Shown: positions 9,423 to 17,584 of the stretch, piece by piece
Numbering within the stretch: position 1 is the first letter of the stretch
How the letters are laid out: every line of letters starts with the position of its first letter
Assembly (NCBI GenBank): GCA_039028795.1
Contig: JBCCHJ010000022.1
Location: 11,681-75,680 of the forward strand
Direction: 5' to 3'
DNA: 64,000 nt
Source: Thermohalobaculum sp039028795
GTDB taxonomy: Bacteria; Pseudomonadota; Alphaproteobacteria; Rhodobacterales; Rhodobacteraceae
Made by a program: the position numbers and the translations under genes
Notes under the pieces: generated by a model
Databases searched by the model: none
Seen by the model: only the letters and a program-made list of their open reading frames with translations
What the model was told of the DNA's origin: nothing

Positions 9423-9497
9423 ATGGACGCAAACCCTATGGTCAACGGGCGGGTGATCGCCTTGGCCTTGACCGTGTCAACTGACCTGCCGCGCTGA
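9423..9497 (+). CDS. candidate 24-residue leader ORF
   Basis: ATG at 9423 follows an excellent ribosome site (AGGAGGATATCAC). The 24-codon frame ends in TGA, which overlaps the ATG of the DUF2798 gene as TGATG. The DUF2798 gene itself has no visible ribosome site, so it may be translated by reinitiation after this small ORF. The peptide contains no attenuator-like run of one amino acid. It could instead be a chance frame in an untranslated leader; the strong ribosome site and exact overlap are the only support. Confidence 0.45.
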   Translation: MDANPMVNGRVIALALTVSTDLPR

Positions 9498-9721
9498 TGC
9501 ACCCACGTTATGGCCCAGTATTGTTTGGCTTCTTGTTGTCGGGGCTTATGTCGCTGATTGTCTCGGGCATTGCGACGGTTCGCGCTGCAGGACTGATTGA
9601 CGGCGTGGTCGGGCTTTGGATGTCGTCTTGGGTTTCGGCCTGGCTGGTCGCGTTTCCAACAGTTCTTGTGGTTGCACCGCTCGTTCGACGCATCGTCGCC
9701 AGCGTTGTCCGCAAAGAATAA
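9497..9721 (+). CDS. DUF2798 small membrane protein
   Basis: A 74-residue protein with two predicted membrane helices (VLFGFLLSGLMSLIVSG and WLVAFPTVLVVAPLV) ending in a basic tail. Length, helix spacing and the motifs SLIVSGIAT and VVAPLVRRIV match DUF2798, a family without assigned function. It is probably an inner membrane protein. It starts at the ATG that overlaps the stop of the upstream 24-codon ORF and lies between two minus-strand genes, so it forms its own short transcription unit. Confidence 0.8.
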   Translation: MHPRYGPVLFGFLLSGLMSLIVSGIATVRAAGLIDGVVGLWMSSWVSAWLVAFPTVLVVAPLVRRIVASVVRKE

Positions 9722-9730
9722 CCTGCAAAC

Positions 9731-10300
9731 CTAGGCCGCAGGTTCTAGCGCCGTCGGCATCCGTGCATCGGGAACCGGCGTGATTCCCAAATCATCCAGC
9801 ATCTCAATCAGACGCGCCTTCCGAAACCAAGCCTCGCGATAACACCAGCGCCGAACCCCTGCGGTTTCAACCCGCTTACGCGCGACGCTACCCCCGAACA
9901 GGTCCTGGACCAGGTTCAGCTCCAACCTGCAAGCGATCAGGTCAAGATGCACGTCGGCCTTGTCCTCGGACCAGAACTTCCCGGGCGCTGGTCTTCGCGG
10001 GTAAAGTTTCGCCAGTTTCTCCAAGGCTTGATCTACCTCAAGTCCGCGGTGATCCAGAAGATAGCGCTTTACCTGCTGGTGCAGATAGTTGGCGACGAAC
10101 ATCTCTTCATTGCGATTATAGGACGGGCCGATCGTCAGGACGGGATGGCTATGCGGTTGTTCCAGAGGGGCGATTCGGACAGTTTGGGTGAATTCATACC
10201 GGGCGAGTTCATGTTTGTTGCGCATCGCCTTCAGAACTTCCCAGGTCTCGGCAGCGCGGTTTTCGGCCTCGCGCATGTCGATCAATGTCTCAAATGGCAT
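9731..10300 (-). CDS. conserved hypothetical protein, 189 aa
   Basis: I do not recognise this family. The protein is soluble-looking, rich in charged residues, and has an opening helix (MREAENRAAETWEVLKAMRNKHEL), a strand-like YEFTQTVRIAP segment and HSHPVLTIGPSYNRNEE. The start at 10300 is chosen over the longer frame because AAGGAGA lies eight bases upstream. It is divergent from eboA with 149 bases between, which contain ACCCC-T-GGGGT at 10403-10413 as a possible operator. Placed between DUF2798 and the ebo-like pair, it may belong with them, but this is context only. Confidence 0.65.
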   Translation of the reverse strand: MPFETLIDMREAENRAAETWEVLKAMRNKHELARYEFTQTVRIAPLEQPHSHPVLTIGPSYNRNEEMFVANYLHQQVKRYLLDHRGLEVDQALEKLAKLYPRRPAPGKFWSEDKADVHLDLIACRLELNLVQDLFGGSVARKRVETAGVRRWCYREAWFRKARLIEMLDDLGITPVPDARMPTALEPAA

Positions 10301-10449
10301 CGACTGCGTCTCCTTCTGCTCTGGCGGGCACGGACGGTGCTGCATGTGCGCTGTGCTGGGTTAATCAACTGTGAAACCCCGCCGGCAGCCTCGATGTGTT
10401 TGACCCCTGGGGTTGAATCGGGCGATGCTACAATGCGCGAAAGAAAAAA

Positions 10450-11220
10450 ATGGGAACGCACCATATGGGCGACAAGCCGGTTGACTTGCTCCGAAGTTGG
10501 GTCCTGCGTCAGGCAGGCGAGGCATCCGATTGGTTTTCTGAATCGCTTGCCGGCATCGGTGCTTCAGGTTCGACCGAACGGGATCTGCATATCATTATGG
10601 GTTTTGCGCCACGTAAGCTGGGGAAGGCGGATCTGAAGCTTTCCGGCGCAGACCTTGCCGCCGCGGGCACGGCTTACCCCGGATGGAACCCAGGAGGCTG
10701 GTCCATCGACGGCGCGGCAAGGGTGACCGCATTGCTGACTTTCAGTGGTCAGCGCCCGTTCGCTGAGATTTTCAAGGACCTCCGTCGCACATCGGATGTT
10801 GCCGAGATGATCGCGCTTTACCGCGGTCTCCCGCTCTACCCTGCTGCAGAAAGCCTGTTCTTCGAGGTCGGCGAGGGGCTCAGATCAAATCTGAAGCCAG
10901 TCTTCGAGGCGATTGCTCACAACAACCCGTTTCCCCGGGACCATTTCGACGATCATCGTTGGAATCACATGGTGCTGAAGGCGCTGTTCGTTGGATCCGA
11001 ATTGTCCCCGATTACCGGCTTGGATGACCGTGCCAACCCAGAATTGGCACGTATCTTGATCGACTATGCCAATGAAAGATGGGCTGCGGGGCGTCCGGTT
11101 ACGCCCGAGCTTTGGCGCCCGGTCAAACCCTTTGCCGATGATCCGGAGATAAAGCCAATGTTGGAGAAAGCCCGTGCAGACGGTTACCTGGCCCAGGACA
11201 TCAAGGGAGAGATCGCATGA
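10450..11220 (+). CDS. eboA: EboA domain protein
   Basis: This soluble protein of about 256 residues resembles EboA proteins: an N-terminal LLRSWVLRQAG-type helix, an APRKLGKADLKLS segment and a helical repeat-like C-terminal half with LPLYPAAESLFFEVGEGLRSN and HRWNHMVLKALFVG. EboA is the first gene of the ebo (EDB) clusters, linked in cyanobacteria to moving metabolite precursors to the periplasm; its biochemical activity is unknown. The second in-frame ATG (10465) fits the family start equally well. The stop overlaps the start of the next gene (ATGA), so it is coupled to the TatD-like partner. Confidence 0.75.
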   Translation: MGTHHMGDKPVDLLRSWVLRQAGEASDWFSESLAGIGASGSTERDLHIIMGFAPRKLGKADLKLSGADLAAAGTAYPGWNPGGWSIDGAARVTALLTFSGQRPFAEIFKDLRRTSDVAEMIALYRGLPLYPAAESLFFEVGEGLRSNLKPVFEAIAHNNPFPRDHFDDHRWNHMVLKALFVGSELSPITGLDDRANPELARILIDYANERWAAGRPVTPELWRPVKPFADDPEIKPMLEKARADGYLAQDIKGEIA

Positions 11221-12158
11221 CCGATTTGAGCGGTATGATGTTTATCGACCCCCATGCACATATGATCTCGCGCACCACCGATGATTACGAGGCCATGGCC
11301 GCCGCCGGTGTCGTGGCCCTGATCGAGCCGGCATTTTGGGTGGGTCAGCCTCGGACCTTTGTCGGCACCTATGTCGACTATCTCAGCACAATCGTCGGGT
11401 GGGAGAGGTTTCGCGCCGGGCAGTTCGGCATCCGGCACTACTGCACCGTTGGCTTGAATTCGAAGGAGGCCAATAACGAGGAACTGGCCGAAGGCGTAAT
11501 GGAATGGCTTCCTCGTTTCGCGTTGAAAGAGGGCGTCGTTGCCATCGGAGAGATCGGCTATGACGAACAGACCGCGTTAGAGGATAAATATTTTCGCCTT
11601 CAGCTTGAGCTCGCGAAAGAACTCGATCTACCGGTTATGGTCCACACTCCGCATCGCGATAAAAAACGCGGCACCTCGCGGTCTATGGATGTCTGCGACG
11701 AACACGGTATGGACCCCGGCAAAGTCGTGATCGACCACAACAACGAGGAAACCGTCGGGGAAACCCTGCAGCGCGGCTACTGGGCCGGGTTCTCGATCTA
11801 TCCGTCGACCAAGATGGGCAACGCCCGTATGGTTGAGCTACTCAAGCAATATGGCGGCGAGCGGATCATCGTCGACAGTGCCTGCGATTGGGGCATTTCC
11901 GACAGCTTGGGCGTCGCTAAAACTGCGAAATTGGCGCTGGATTCAGGCATTCCGGTCGAAACGGTGAAAGCGGTTTGCTATGGCAATGCCCTGGCCGCTT
12001 ATGGCCAGTCCGGGCAAATGAAGGAAAGCGACTGGCTGGAACCTGAAGGGATCGATCAGCGGACGCTCTATGAAGGCAACTCCATCCTGCGCGGCGGACG
12101 GGACCCCGAAATTGTGCCGCCCGGTGAACGGCGCGCCGGTAATCTGCTCATCGAGTGA
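11217..12158 (+). CDS. eboB: TatD-like metal-dependent hydrolase, EboB type
   Basis: A 313-residue amidohydrolase-fold protein. It has the DPHAHM metal-binding motif at the N-terminus (a His-x-His variant), GEIGYDEQT with the bridging Glu, VMVHTPHRD, VIDHNNEET and IIVDSACDWG. The order matches TatD-family hydrolases. The substrate of the EboB subgroup is not established. ATGA coupling with eboA supports joint function. The other ebo genes (eboC UbiA-like prenyltransferase, eboD dehydroquinate synthase-like, eboE isomerase-like) are not in the window, although an EboF-like gene lies 2 kb upstream on the other strand. Confidence 0.8.
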   Translation: MTDLSGMMFIDPHAHMISRTTDDYEAMAAAGVVALIEPAFWVGQPRTFVGTYVDYLSTIVGWERFRAGQFGIRHYCTVGLNSKEANNEELAEGVMEWLPRFALKEGVVAIGEIGYDEQTALEDKYFRLQLELAKELDLPVMVHTPHRDKKRGTSRSMDVCDEHGMDPGKVVIDHNNEETVGETLQRGYWAGFSIYPSTKMGNARMVELLKQYGGERIIVDSACDWGISDSLGVAKTAKLALDSGIPVETVKAVCYGNALAAYGQSGQMKESDWLEPEGIDQRTLYEGNSILRGGRDPEIVPPGERRAGNLLIE

Positions 12159-12201
12159 AGCAGTGGTGGCTACAACTGTCTCTGAAGTCTGATCAGGCTC
12201 T

Positions 12202-12279
12202 AATGCGGCCATGCCCAGGCAACCTGGGCCGTGAGATCAAAGATCTCCCGCTGCGCGTATACGCGCAGATGGCCGCATT
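12202..12279. repeat. perfect cloverleaf-forming nested inverted repeat
   Basis: A 78-base element between eboB and the VTT gene. An 11-bp outer stem, AATGCGGCCAT (12202-12212) with ATGGCCGCATT (12269-12279), encloses three further perfect hairpins. These are GCCCAGG/CCTGGGC (12213-12229, loop CAA), GAGATC/GATCTC (12233-12247, loop AAA) and the 18-bp palindrome CTGCGCGTATACGCGCAG (12251-12268). Linkers are 0, 3, 3 and 0 bases, giving a closed four-way junction with no mismatch. It is not a tRNA: the outer stem is too long and there is no T-loop consensus. No T-tract follows. It may be a structured RNA, a palindromic repeat element or a protein-binding junction. Confidence 0.8.
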
Positions 12280-12312
12280 GGGGCCCGTTCAGACCGCCCA
12301 GGCGGAACAGCG

Positions 12313-12945
12313 ATGCTGCGCCTGATAGTCGTTGTATTGATCCTGGCCGTGGTGGTTGCGCTGCCCTTCGCGATCTGGGGCGATCAGATTGAAGCCGTCC
12401 TGACCGTAGATGGTGCCGTTGCCTGGATGCGCGGCACTGGATGGGCTGGATTGGCAGGCGTCGGACTGATTGTTTCGGATATCGCTGTCCCAATCCCCTC
12501 GACGGCCGTGATGGCGGGATTAGGGGTTCTTTATGGCCCGCTGGTAGGTGGCGTCTTGTCCGCGGCCGGATCAATTCTGGCCGGAAGCCTGGGATATTGG
12601 ATCTGCCGGGGGCTTGGGCCGAAATCCGCGGAATGGCTGGCCGGACAGAGCGGTATCCAGCAGGCCCGGGAGCTTTTTGACCAATGGGGTCTCCCGATCG
12701 TCGCCTTTTCGCGATGGCTGCCGGTCCTGCCGGAGACAGTTGCATTTCTGGCAGGTCTGATCCGCATGCCGTTTCTGCGATTCCTGGGTGCGCTGGCCAG
12801 CGGTTCTATCCCCTTGGGGTTCGTTTTTGCGACGGCCGGCCACCTGGGACGCGAAACTCCGATTCTGGTGATCGTTCTTTGTGCAGTGGCACCCGTCGTA
12901 CTGGTGTTCGCTTGGCGGTTGTGGGCCACGCGCCGCAATTCGTGA
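12313..12945 (+). CDS. VTT-domain (DedA/TVP38-like) membrane protein
   Basis: A 210-residue polytopic protein with hydrophobic segments near the start, in the middle (VLSAAGSILAGSLGYWICRGLG) and at the end, plus the motif FSRWLPVLPETVAFLAGLIRMPFLRFL typical of the VTT/SNARE-associated family. Members act in membrane lipid handling and some (DedA) as undecaprenyl-phosphate flippases. An AGGCGG sequence precedes the ATG. It follows the cloverleaf element and may be co-transcribed with eboAB, given 154 bases between genes. Specific substrate unknown. Confidence 0.85.
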   Translation: MLRLIVVVLILAVVVALPFAIWGDQIEAVLTVDGAVAWMRGTGWAGLAGVGLIVSDIAVPIPSTAVMAGLGVLYGPLVGGVLSAAGSILAGSLGYWICRGLGPKSAEWLAGQSGIQQARELFDQWGLPIVAFSRWLPVLPETVAFLAGLIRMPFLRFLGALASGSIPLGFVFATAGHLGRETPILVIVLCAVAPVVLVFAWRLWATRRNS

Positions 12946-12997
12946 TTTGATTGTGATCAACGCCACCTCACTTTTTGTCACAAAAGGAGGATCTAAA

Positions 12998-13117
12998 ATG
13001 ATCAGAACTTTGATATGTCTTGGTCTCATGGCGGGCCTTACGGCTTGCGCGGTAGGCCAAAGCCCCGAAGACGTGCGGGCACGTCTTCAAGCCTCGAAAC
13101 CGATCTCCGATCGCTAA
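12998..13117 (+). CDS. small lipoprotein, 39 aa
   Basis: A short gene with a strong ribosome site (AAAGGAGG seven bases before ATG). The product begins MIRTLICLGLMAGLTAC, a type II signal peptide whose lipobox LTAC predicts lipidation at Cys17, leaving a mature peptide of only 23 residues ending in SKPISDR. It would be anchored in the inner or outer membrane. Size and form recall entericidin-like lipoproteins, but the mature part matches nothing I know. The stop lies inside the inverted repeat at 13114-13149. Confidence 0.75.
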   Translation: MIRTLICLGLMAGLTACAVGQSPEDVRARLQASKPISDR

Positions 13118-13149
13118 CGCGTTGCGCCAGCGGCGCTCTAGAGCGTTAG
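13114..13149. terminator. nested inverted repeat between convergent genes
   Basis: CTAACGC (13114-13120) pairs with GCGTTAG (13143-13149) and encloses GCGCC-AGC-GGCGC (13124-13136). The structure spans both stop codons of the lipoprotein and the convergent peptidoglycan-binding gene, so it can act on both transcripts. There is no T-tract on either side, so a stabiliser or rho-assisted end is as likely as an intrinsic terminator. Confidence 0.45.
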
Positions 13150-14654
13150 TATTTGAAAGACCCTCGAGCGTCGGAGATAATGCCTTTCGTCAGGTAGCGC
13201 TTGGTTACCTGCGCCCGTTTCTTCGCATCCGTCATCGGTGATTTGCCATAGCTTTCCCGGACACGGAGATATTGCTTTATCACCGCGCGCTCTTGCTCTG
13301 TTCCCCAACTCTTTGGGTCTGACCCGCCCAGTCCTGCAGCATTCATTCCGTCCCTCAAACAGCCTTTGATGTAGGCCGGACGGTTGACATGATTGTCCAG
13401 AACCAGCGCCATACCATATTCCGAGGTGACAATATCCGCCACGTCATGGCCGTTCACCTGATAACTGGAAGATCGTGCAAAGGTGCCGATACGGCTGAAC
13501 GCGTGTTGAACTGACACAGTCTGCACCGCGGAGTCCTGGCCTGCTTTCCAAAAGTAAAAACACCATTTGGGGTCGCGGAACTGTTCCTTCTCTGCCTTCG
13601 TATTCATCAACTGTCCGTACAGCGTCAGGTTCCCACGGATCTCCCCAGTCTTGCTGGACACGTCCAGTCCATACTGTCCGTAAAACTTCTTGAAAGCCTC
13701 CGGTGCGGCTTCTTTGATCTTTTTGAAAAGTGCCGGCAACTCGCCAGCGGCATTGCCGACGCCGATTGTCCATTGGAACAAGCCAAAGGTCATGAAGGCA
13801 TTGTCCCAGGTGTTGATGGCGTCGATATTGCCTTCATTTTCAGAAACACCCAGCATCACGTTCAACGCGCTGTCGGACATGCCTTCCTTCTTCAGCATGA
13901 CGCGATTGGCGTTGATGAAATCTGCGGTTTTAACATTGCCCATTGTGTAATGGCCGCGCCGAAACCTGCGGAATTTCTTTGTCGACACCCCATCCGAAAC
14001 CGTGGTGTGCTTCGACGTGCTGGTGATCTGTAGGCTCTCGCGCAGCACCTTCGGGCTTTCCTGGTACCAGTCCTTGCCATAGAAGCCGACGAAGTCTTTC
14101 AACGACGCCTTTGCCATGGCCAGCGTCACAGAATTCCCATCGCTTTCGATCCCGTGCTTTTCACTGAAGGCCTTCACTGCCGCGCGGGTGCTCTTACCGT
14201 ATTCGCCGTCCGCACCGAATTTTTCCCAGTTCAGTTCGGCGTCCAGGCCGTGTTCGTGCAGGATATCCTGCAGGACGGTCACGGCGATCTGATTGGATGA
14301 TTTGTAGCGTAGGTCTTTCAAAATCGTCGAACTGTTGATGGCATCCTGCATGTGGTGCATTTCGTCAAGGAACTCGAAACGCTGCACCAAAAGCCGCCCA
14401 AGCTTCGCATTTACGCTTGACCCATCCGAGGTGATGCCATTGGCCTTCGCAAAAGCAGCGACGGCCCTCACGGTGCTTTTGCCATAAGATCCATCAGGGC
14501 CGAACCGGTCCCAGCTCAAGGCCTTGCCGAATCCAAGTGCATGTAGCACTTCCTGCAGGACTTTGATTTGAGCTTTTGAGTTTGAATCCAGTTTCAGCGT
14601 GCGGCCGATTGCGCCGGCATCGATGAGAGATTTAAGTACCGAGATATCAGACAT
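13146..14654 (-). CDS. protein with two peptidoglycan-binding repeats and a lysozyme-like domain
   Basis: 502 residues without a signal peptide. Two homologous repeats of about 65 residues (LQEVLHALGFGKALSWDRFG..YGKSTVRAV and LQDILHEHGLDAELNWEKFG..YGKSTRAAV) resemble peptidoglycan-binding type 1 domains. From about residue 255 a region with VMLGVSENEGNIDAIN and FMTFGLFQWTIG resembles a lysozyme or transglycosylase fold, with Glu in SENEG as a candidate catalytic residue. The ATG at 14654 has GGA seven bases upstream and is preferred to the upstream TTG. A wall-degrading enzyme lacking an export signal suggests release by lysis or a dedicated secretion system, but none is encoded in the window. 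The protein is notably lysine-rich compared with its neighbours. Confidence 0.7.
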   Translation of the reverse strand: MSDISVLKSLIDAGAIGRTLKLDSNSKAQIKVLQEVLHALGFGKALSWDRFGPDGSYGKSTVRAVAAFAKANGITSDGSSVNAKLGRLLVQRFEFLDEMHHMQDAINSSTILKDLRYKSSNQIAVTVLQDILHEHGLDAELNWEKFGADGEYGKSTRAAVKAFSEKHGIESDGNSVTLAMAKASLKDFVGFYGKDWYQESPKVLRESLQITSTSKHTTVSDGVSTKKFRRFRRGHYTMGNVKTADFINANRVMLKKEGMSDSALNVMLGVSENEGNIDAINTWDNAFMTFGLFQWTIGVGNAAGELPALFKKIKEAAPEAFKKFYGQYGLDVSSKTGEIRGNLTLYGQLMNTKAEKEQFRDPKWCFYFWKAGQDSAVQTVSVQHAFSRIGTFARSSSYQVNGHDVADIVTSEYGMALVLDNHVNRPAYIKGCLRDGMNAAGLGGSDPKSWGTEQERAVIKQYLRVRESYGKSPMTDAKKRAQVTKRYLTKGIISDARGSFKY

Positions 14655-14858
14655 TTTACATTCCAATTTTTTGAGAGCGCCGGTTAATCGCGTTTACCTA
14701 CGTCGTTCGAGTCTGAGACATCGAACGAAACGCGTCAATTGCGATCGATGGAACAAGCCTCGCAAGCCATCTACTTTCCTAATCGAAGAAGGCGACAACT
14801 TCCGCACTTGAATAGGGCGCAGGATTTGCAATCTTATCTGAGTGGGAGGAACTCACCT

Positions 14859-16493
14859 TTGGACCAGTTTGATTATGTGATCATCGGAGCAGGATCGGCC
14901 GGCTGTGTGCTGGCAAACCGATTGAGCCAGGACCCAGGCACCACGGTCTGCATGTTGGAAGCCGGTGGCCGTGATTGGCATCCATATATCCACCTGCCAG
15001 CGGGGTTTATCAAAACCTATTCCATGGCCTCGGTGAACTGGCTTTACAAAATGGAACCCTCTGAAGGGACGGCGGGCCGGTCCATTGCTGCCCCGCGGGG
15101 GAAGACCTTGGGCGGGTCATCCTCGATAAATGGGCACATTTATAACCGTGGCCAGGCGGCGGATTTCGACCATTGGGCGCAACGCGGCAACCGCGGCTGG
15201 GGCTATGCAGATGTTCTACCCTATTTCCGGCGCCTCGAGAATCGCAAAGGTGGTGATGATACTTATCGTGGGCGCAGCGGCGCCCTAACGGTGACCGATA
15301 TCGACTGGTCACATCCTTTGTGCGAGGCTTTTATCGAAGGCTGCGTTCAGAACGGTATTCCCCGCAATCCTGACTATAACGGCGCTAGCCAAGAGGGCGT
15401 ATCCTATGCCCAGCGCACGATTGCCGATGGCCGACGGGTCAGCGCGTCGCGCGCCTTTTTGGACCCGATCAAAAAGCGTCGCAATCTGACCGTGCGCATG
15501 CGGGCTCATGTCACCAACCTTGTACTGGAGGGCAAGCGCGCCATCGGCGTCAAATACATGGTCGGTGGCCGTGGCGGGCGGCCGCAGGAAATCCGCGCGC
15601 GCCGCGAAGTGATCTTGTCCGGCGGAACGTATAACTCCCCGCAGATCCTTCAGTTGTCAGGGATCGGCGATCCAGATCATCTGTCCAGCCTGGGTCTGGA
15701 GTGCCGACATGCCTTGCCAGGTGTCGGCCAGAACCTGCGAGACCATTATGCGCCGCGCATGACAGCCCGGGTCAAGAACATCGACACCATCAACGAACGT
15801 GTCCGCGGTCTTGGCATCGTCAAAGAGGCCATGACCTATGCGCTGCGGCGCAAGGGCATTCTGGCGATAAGTCCAACACTGATTTACTGCTTTTGGCGGT
15901 CGCACCCGGCGATCGATCAATCCGATATCCAGATGACCTTTACCCCGGCCAGTTATGCCGAGGGCGTCCAGGGGAAGCTGGAGGATACTCCCGGAATGAC
16001 GGTCGCACCCTGGCAGCAACGGCCCGAGGCATCGGGTTATTGCAAGATCAACTCAGCCGATCCGTTTGCAGCCCCGGTGATCAATCCGAATTATCTGGGA
16101 GAAGAACCTGACCGACAGATCGTGGTTGCCGCCATGCAGCTCGGACGGAAGCTTTTGGCTTCGGATGCTCTGGCGCCTTACAATGCTGGTGAGGCCTGGC
16201 CTGGCCCAGATGTGACAACCGATGACGAGTTTCTGGACGCCGCAAAGCAACGGGGCACCACGACCTTCCACCCGGCGGGCACTTGCCGCATGGGCCCGGC
16301 AACGGACCCAACAGCGGTGGTGGATGACAGTTTGAAGGTCCACGGGATCGAGGCGTTAAGGGTGGTTGATGCCTCGGTTATGCCAATGATGATTTCGGCC
16401 AACCTGAATGCTGCGACCCTGATGATTGCCGATAAGGCGTCCGATATGATCCGGGGTTTGACGGCAGAGACGCCCGAGGCTTTACCGGCCTAG
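14859..16493 (+). CDS. GMC-family FAD-dependent oxidoreductase (choline/alcohol dehydrogenase-like)
   Basis: The 544-residue protein has all GMC landmarks: YVIIGAGSAGCVLANRLS (FAD-binding), GKTLGGSSSINGHIYNRG, GGTYNSPQILQLSGIG (signature 2) and the C-terminal TFHPAGTCRMG with the active-site histidine. GMC enzymes oxidise alcohols such as choline, polyethylene glycol or aryl alcohols to aldehydes, with electrons passing to quinone or oxygen. TTG at 14859 is chosen because GGAGGA lies eight bases upstream and FDYVIIGAG then starts at the usual place. It is convergent with the hydroxyacid dehydrogenase genes, so the alcohol may feed that pathway. Confidence 0.9.
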   Translation: MDQFDYVIIGAGSAGCVLANRLSQDPGTTVCMLEAGGRDWHPYIHLPAGFIKTYSMASVNWLYKMEPSEGTAGRSIAAPRGKTLGGSSSINGHIYNRGQAADFDHWAQRGNRGWGYADVLPYFRRLENRKGGDDTYRGRSGALTVTDIDWSHPLCEAFIEGCVQNGIPRNPDYNGASQEGVSYAQRTIADGRRVSASRAFLDPIKKRRNLTVRMRAHVTNLVLEGKRAIGVKYMVGGRGGRPQEIRARREVILSGGTYNSPQILQLSGIGDPDHLSSLGLECRHALPGVGQNLRDHYAPRMTARVKNIDTINERVRGLGIVKEAMTYALRRKGILAISPTLIYCFWRSHPAIDQSDIQMTFTPASYAEGVQGKLEDTPGMTVAPWQQRPEASGYCKINSADPFAAPVINPNYLGEEPDRQIVVAAMQLGRKLLASDALAPYNAGEAWPGPDVTTDDEFLDAAKQRGTTTFHPAGTCRMGPATDPTAVVDDSLKVHGIEALRVVDASVMPMMISANLNAATLMIADKASDMIRGLTAETPEALPA

Positions 16494-16544
16494 TGTGCTC
16501 GGCTCGTTCTCGGAAGTCCTTGCGCGCCGAACCAAGTCTGCAAA

Positions 16545-17570
16545 TCAACCCAGGATCGCTTGAAACCGTTCTTCGAACTTCGGCAAAACCTCGGGATTGA
16601 TCGGCCGTGGCGCGGGATTACCATCGAAGATTTCGATGAACTGATAGGCCGCATAGGCAGCCATATTCTCCACCGCGGAAAAGGTACCGCCTGCGATATG
16701 CGGCGAGACCAGAACATTGTCGAACTTCATTAGTGGGTGATCTGGCTTCGGCGGCTCGATCTCCCACACATCCAAGCCCGCACCGGCCAAATGGCCGCTT
16801 TCCAGGGCTTGCGCCAAGGCGTTTTCATCGTGAATGAACCCGCGGGCGCAGCTTATGAACACCGCGCCGGGCTTCATTGCGGCGAACGCAGCCCCGTCGA
16901 ACATATACCGGGTCTCTTCCGTCAAAGGCGTGTGCACTGTGACGTAATCTGACTGTTCCAGCAATTCCTCAAAGCCGACGGATGTCGCCTGGCGTGATGC
17001 GATCTCCTCCTCTGTCAGGTAGGGGTCATAGGCTAGGCACCGGCAGCGAAAGGCAAAGCTGCAAATCTCGGCCACGCGGCGCCCGATATTCCCAAGCCCG
17101 ACGATCCCGACGGTGCGCCCGGACAGATCATGCCCGAACAGACTGCGCCGGGTCCCAGTCCAACCCCCGCGCAACAGATGATTTGCCCGCGCCAGGTTCT
17201 TGCCAACTGCGATCATCATCATCACCGCGGTTTCGGCGACGGCATCGGCGTTGGCGCCTGCCTGGTTGACGATCAAAACGCCGGCGTCGTTACAGGCCTG
17301 CCGGTCGAAAACGTCCGTCCCCGACCCAGAGGACGAGACAACCAACATGTTTGGTGCTTCTTTCAAAAAATCAGCGTCGACCAAAAGCCCTGGCGGAATT
17401 TCATCCCGCGCGCCGATGCACTGATAGGCATGCGCTTCGCGAAGCAACTCGTAAGAGACCTGCAACGGTGCGGAGCTATCGATTTGTCGAAGATGATGTA
17501 CATTGTGATTGTGCAAAATCTGCTCGGCATTCGGCGCAGCAAAACTGTCGAGATAAGCGATAATGGCCAT
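16545..17570 (-). CDS. D-isomer-type 2-hydroxyacid dehydrogenase
   Basis: The 341-residue NAD(P)-dependent enzyme has the Rossmann motif VGLGNIGRRVAEI, VTVHTPLTEETR, FISCARGFIHDE with the substrate Arg, DVWEIEPP with the catalytic Glu, and SPHIAGGT with the catalytic His. Family members reduce 2-oxoacids or oxidise 2-hydroxyacids (glycerate, phosphoglycerate, sulfolactate). It lies 14 bases downstream of an FMN-dependent hydroxyacid dehydrogenase and is divergent from the UxaA-type genes. SlcC, an (S)-sulfolactate dehydrogenase, belongs to this family and occurs beside suyAB in some bacteria, so that role is possible. Ribosome site AAGGAG precedes the ATG by ten bases. Confidence 0.88.
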   Translation of the reverse strand: MAIIAYLDSFAAPNAEQILHNHNVHHLRQIDSSAPLQVSYELLREAHAYQCIGARDEIPPGLLVDADFLKEAPNMLVVSSSGSGTDVFDRQACNDAGVLIVNQAGANADAVAETAVMMMIAVGKNLARANHLLRGGWTGTRRSLFGHDLSGRTVGIVGLGNIGRRVAEICSFAFRCRCLAYDPYLTEEEIASRQATSVGFEELLEQSDYVTVHTPLTEETRYMFDGAAFAAMKPGAVFISCARGFIHDENALAQALESGHLAGAGLDVWEIEPPKPDHPLMKFDNVLVSPHIAGGTFSAVENMAAYAAYQFIEIFDGNPAPRPINPEVLPKFEERFQAILG

Positions 17571-17584
17571 CGCACTACGGCTCC

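Noticed and set aside
12202..12279. tRNA or integron attC interpretation of the cloverleaf
   Set aside because: The outer stem is 11 bp rather than 7, the T-loop consensus and CCA-type end are missing, and attC core sites are absent.
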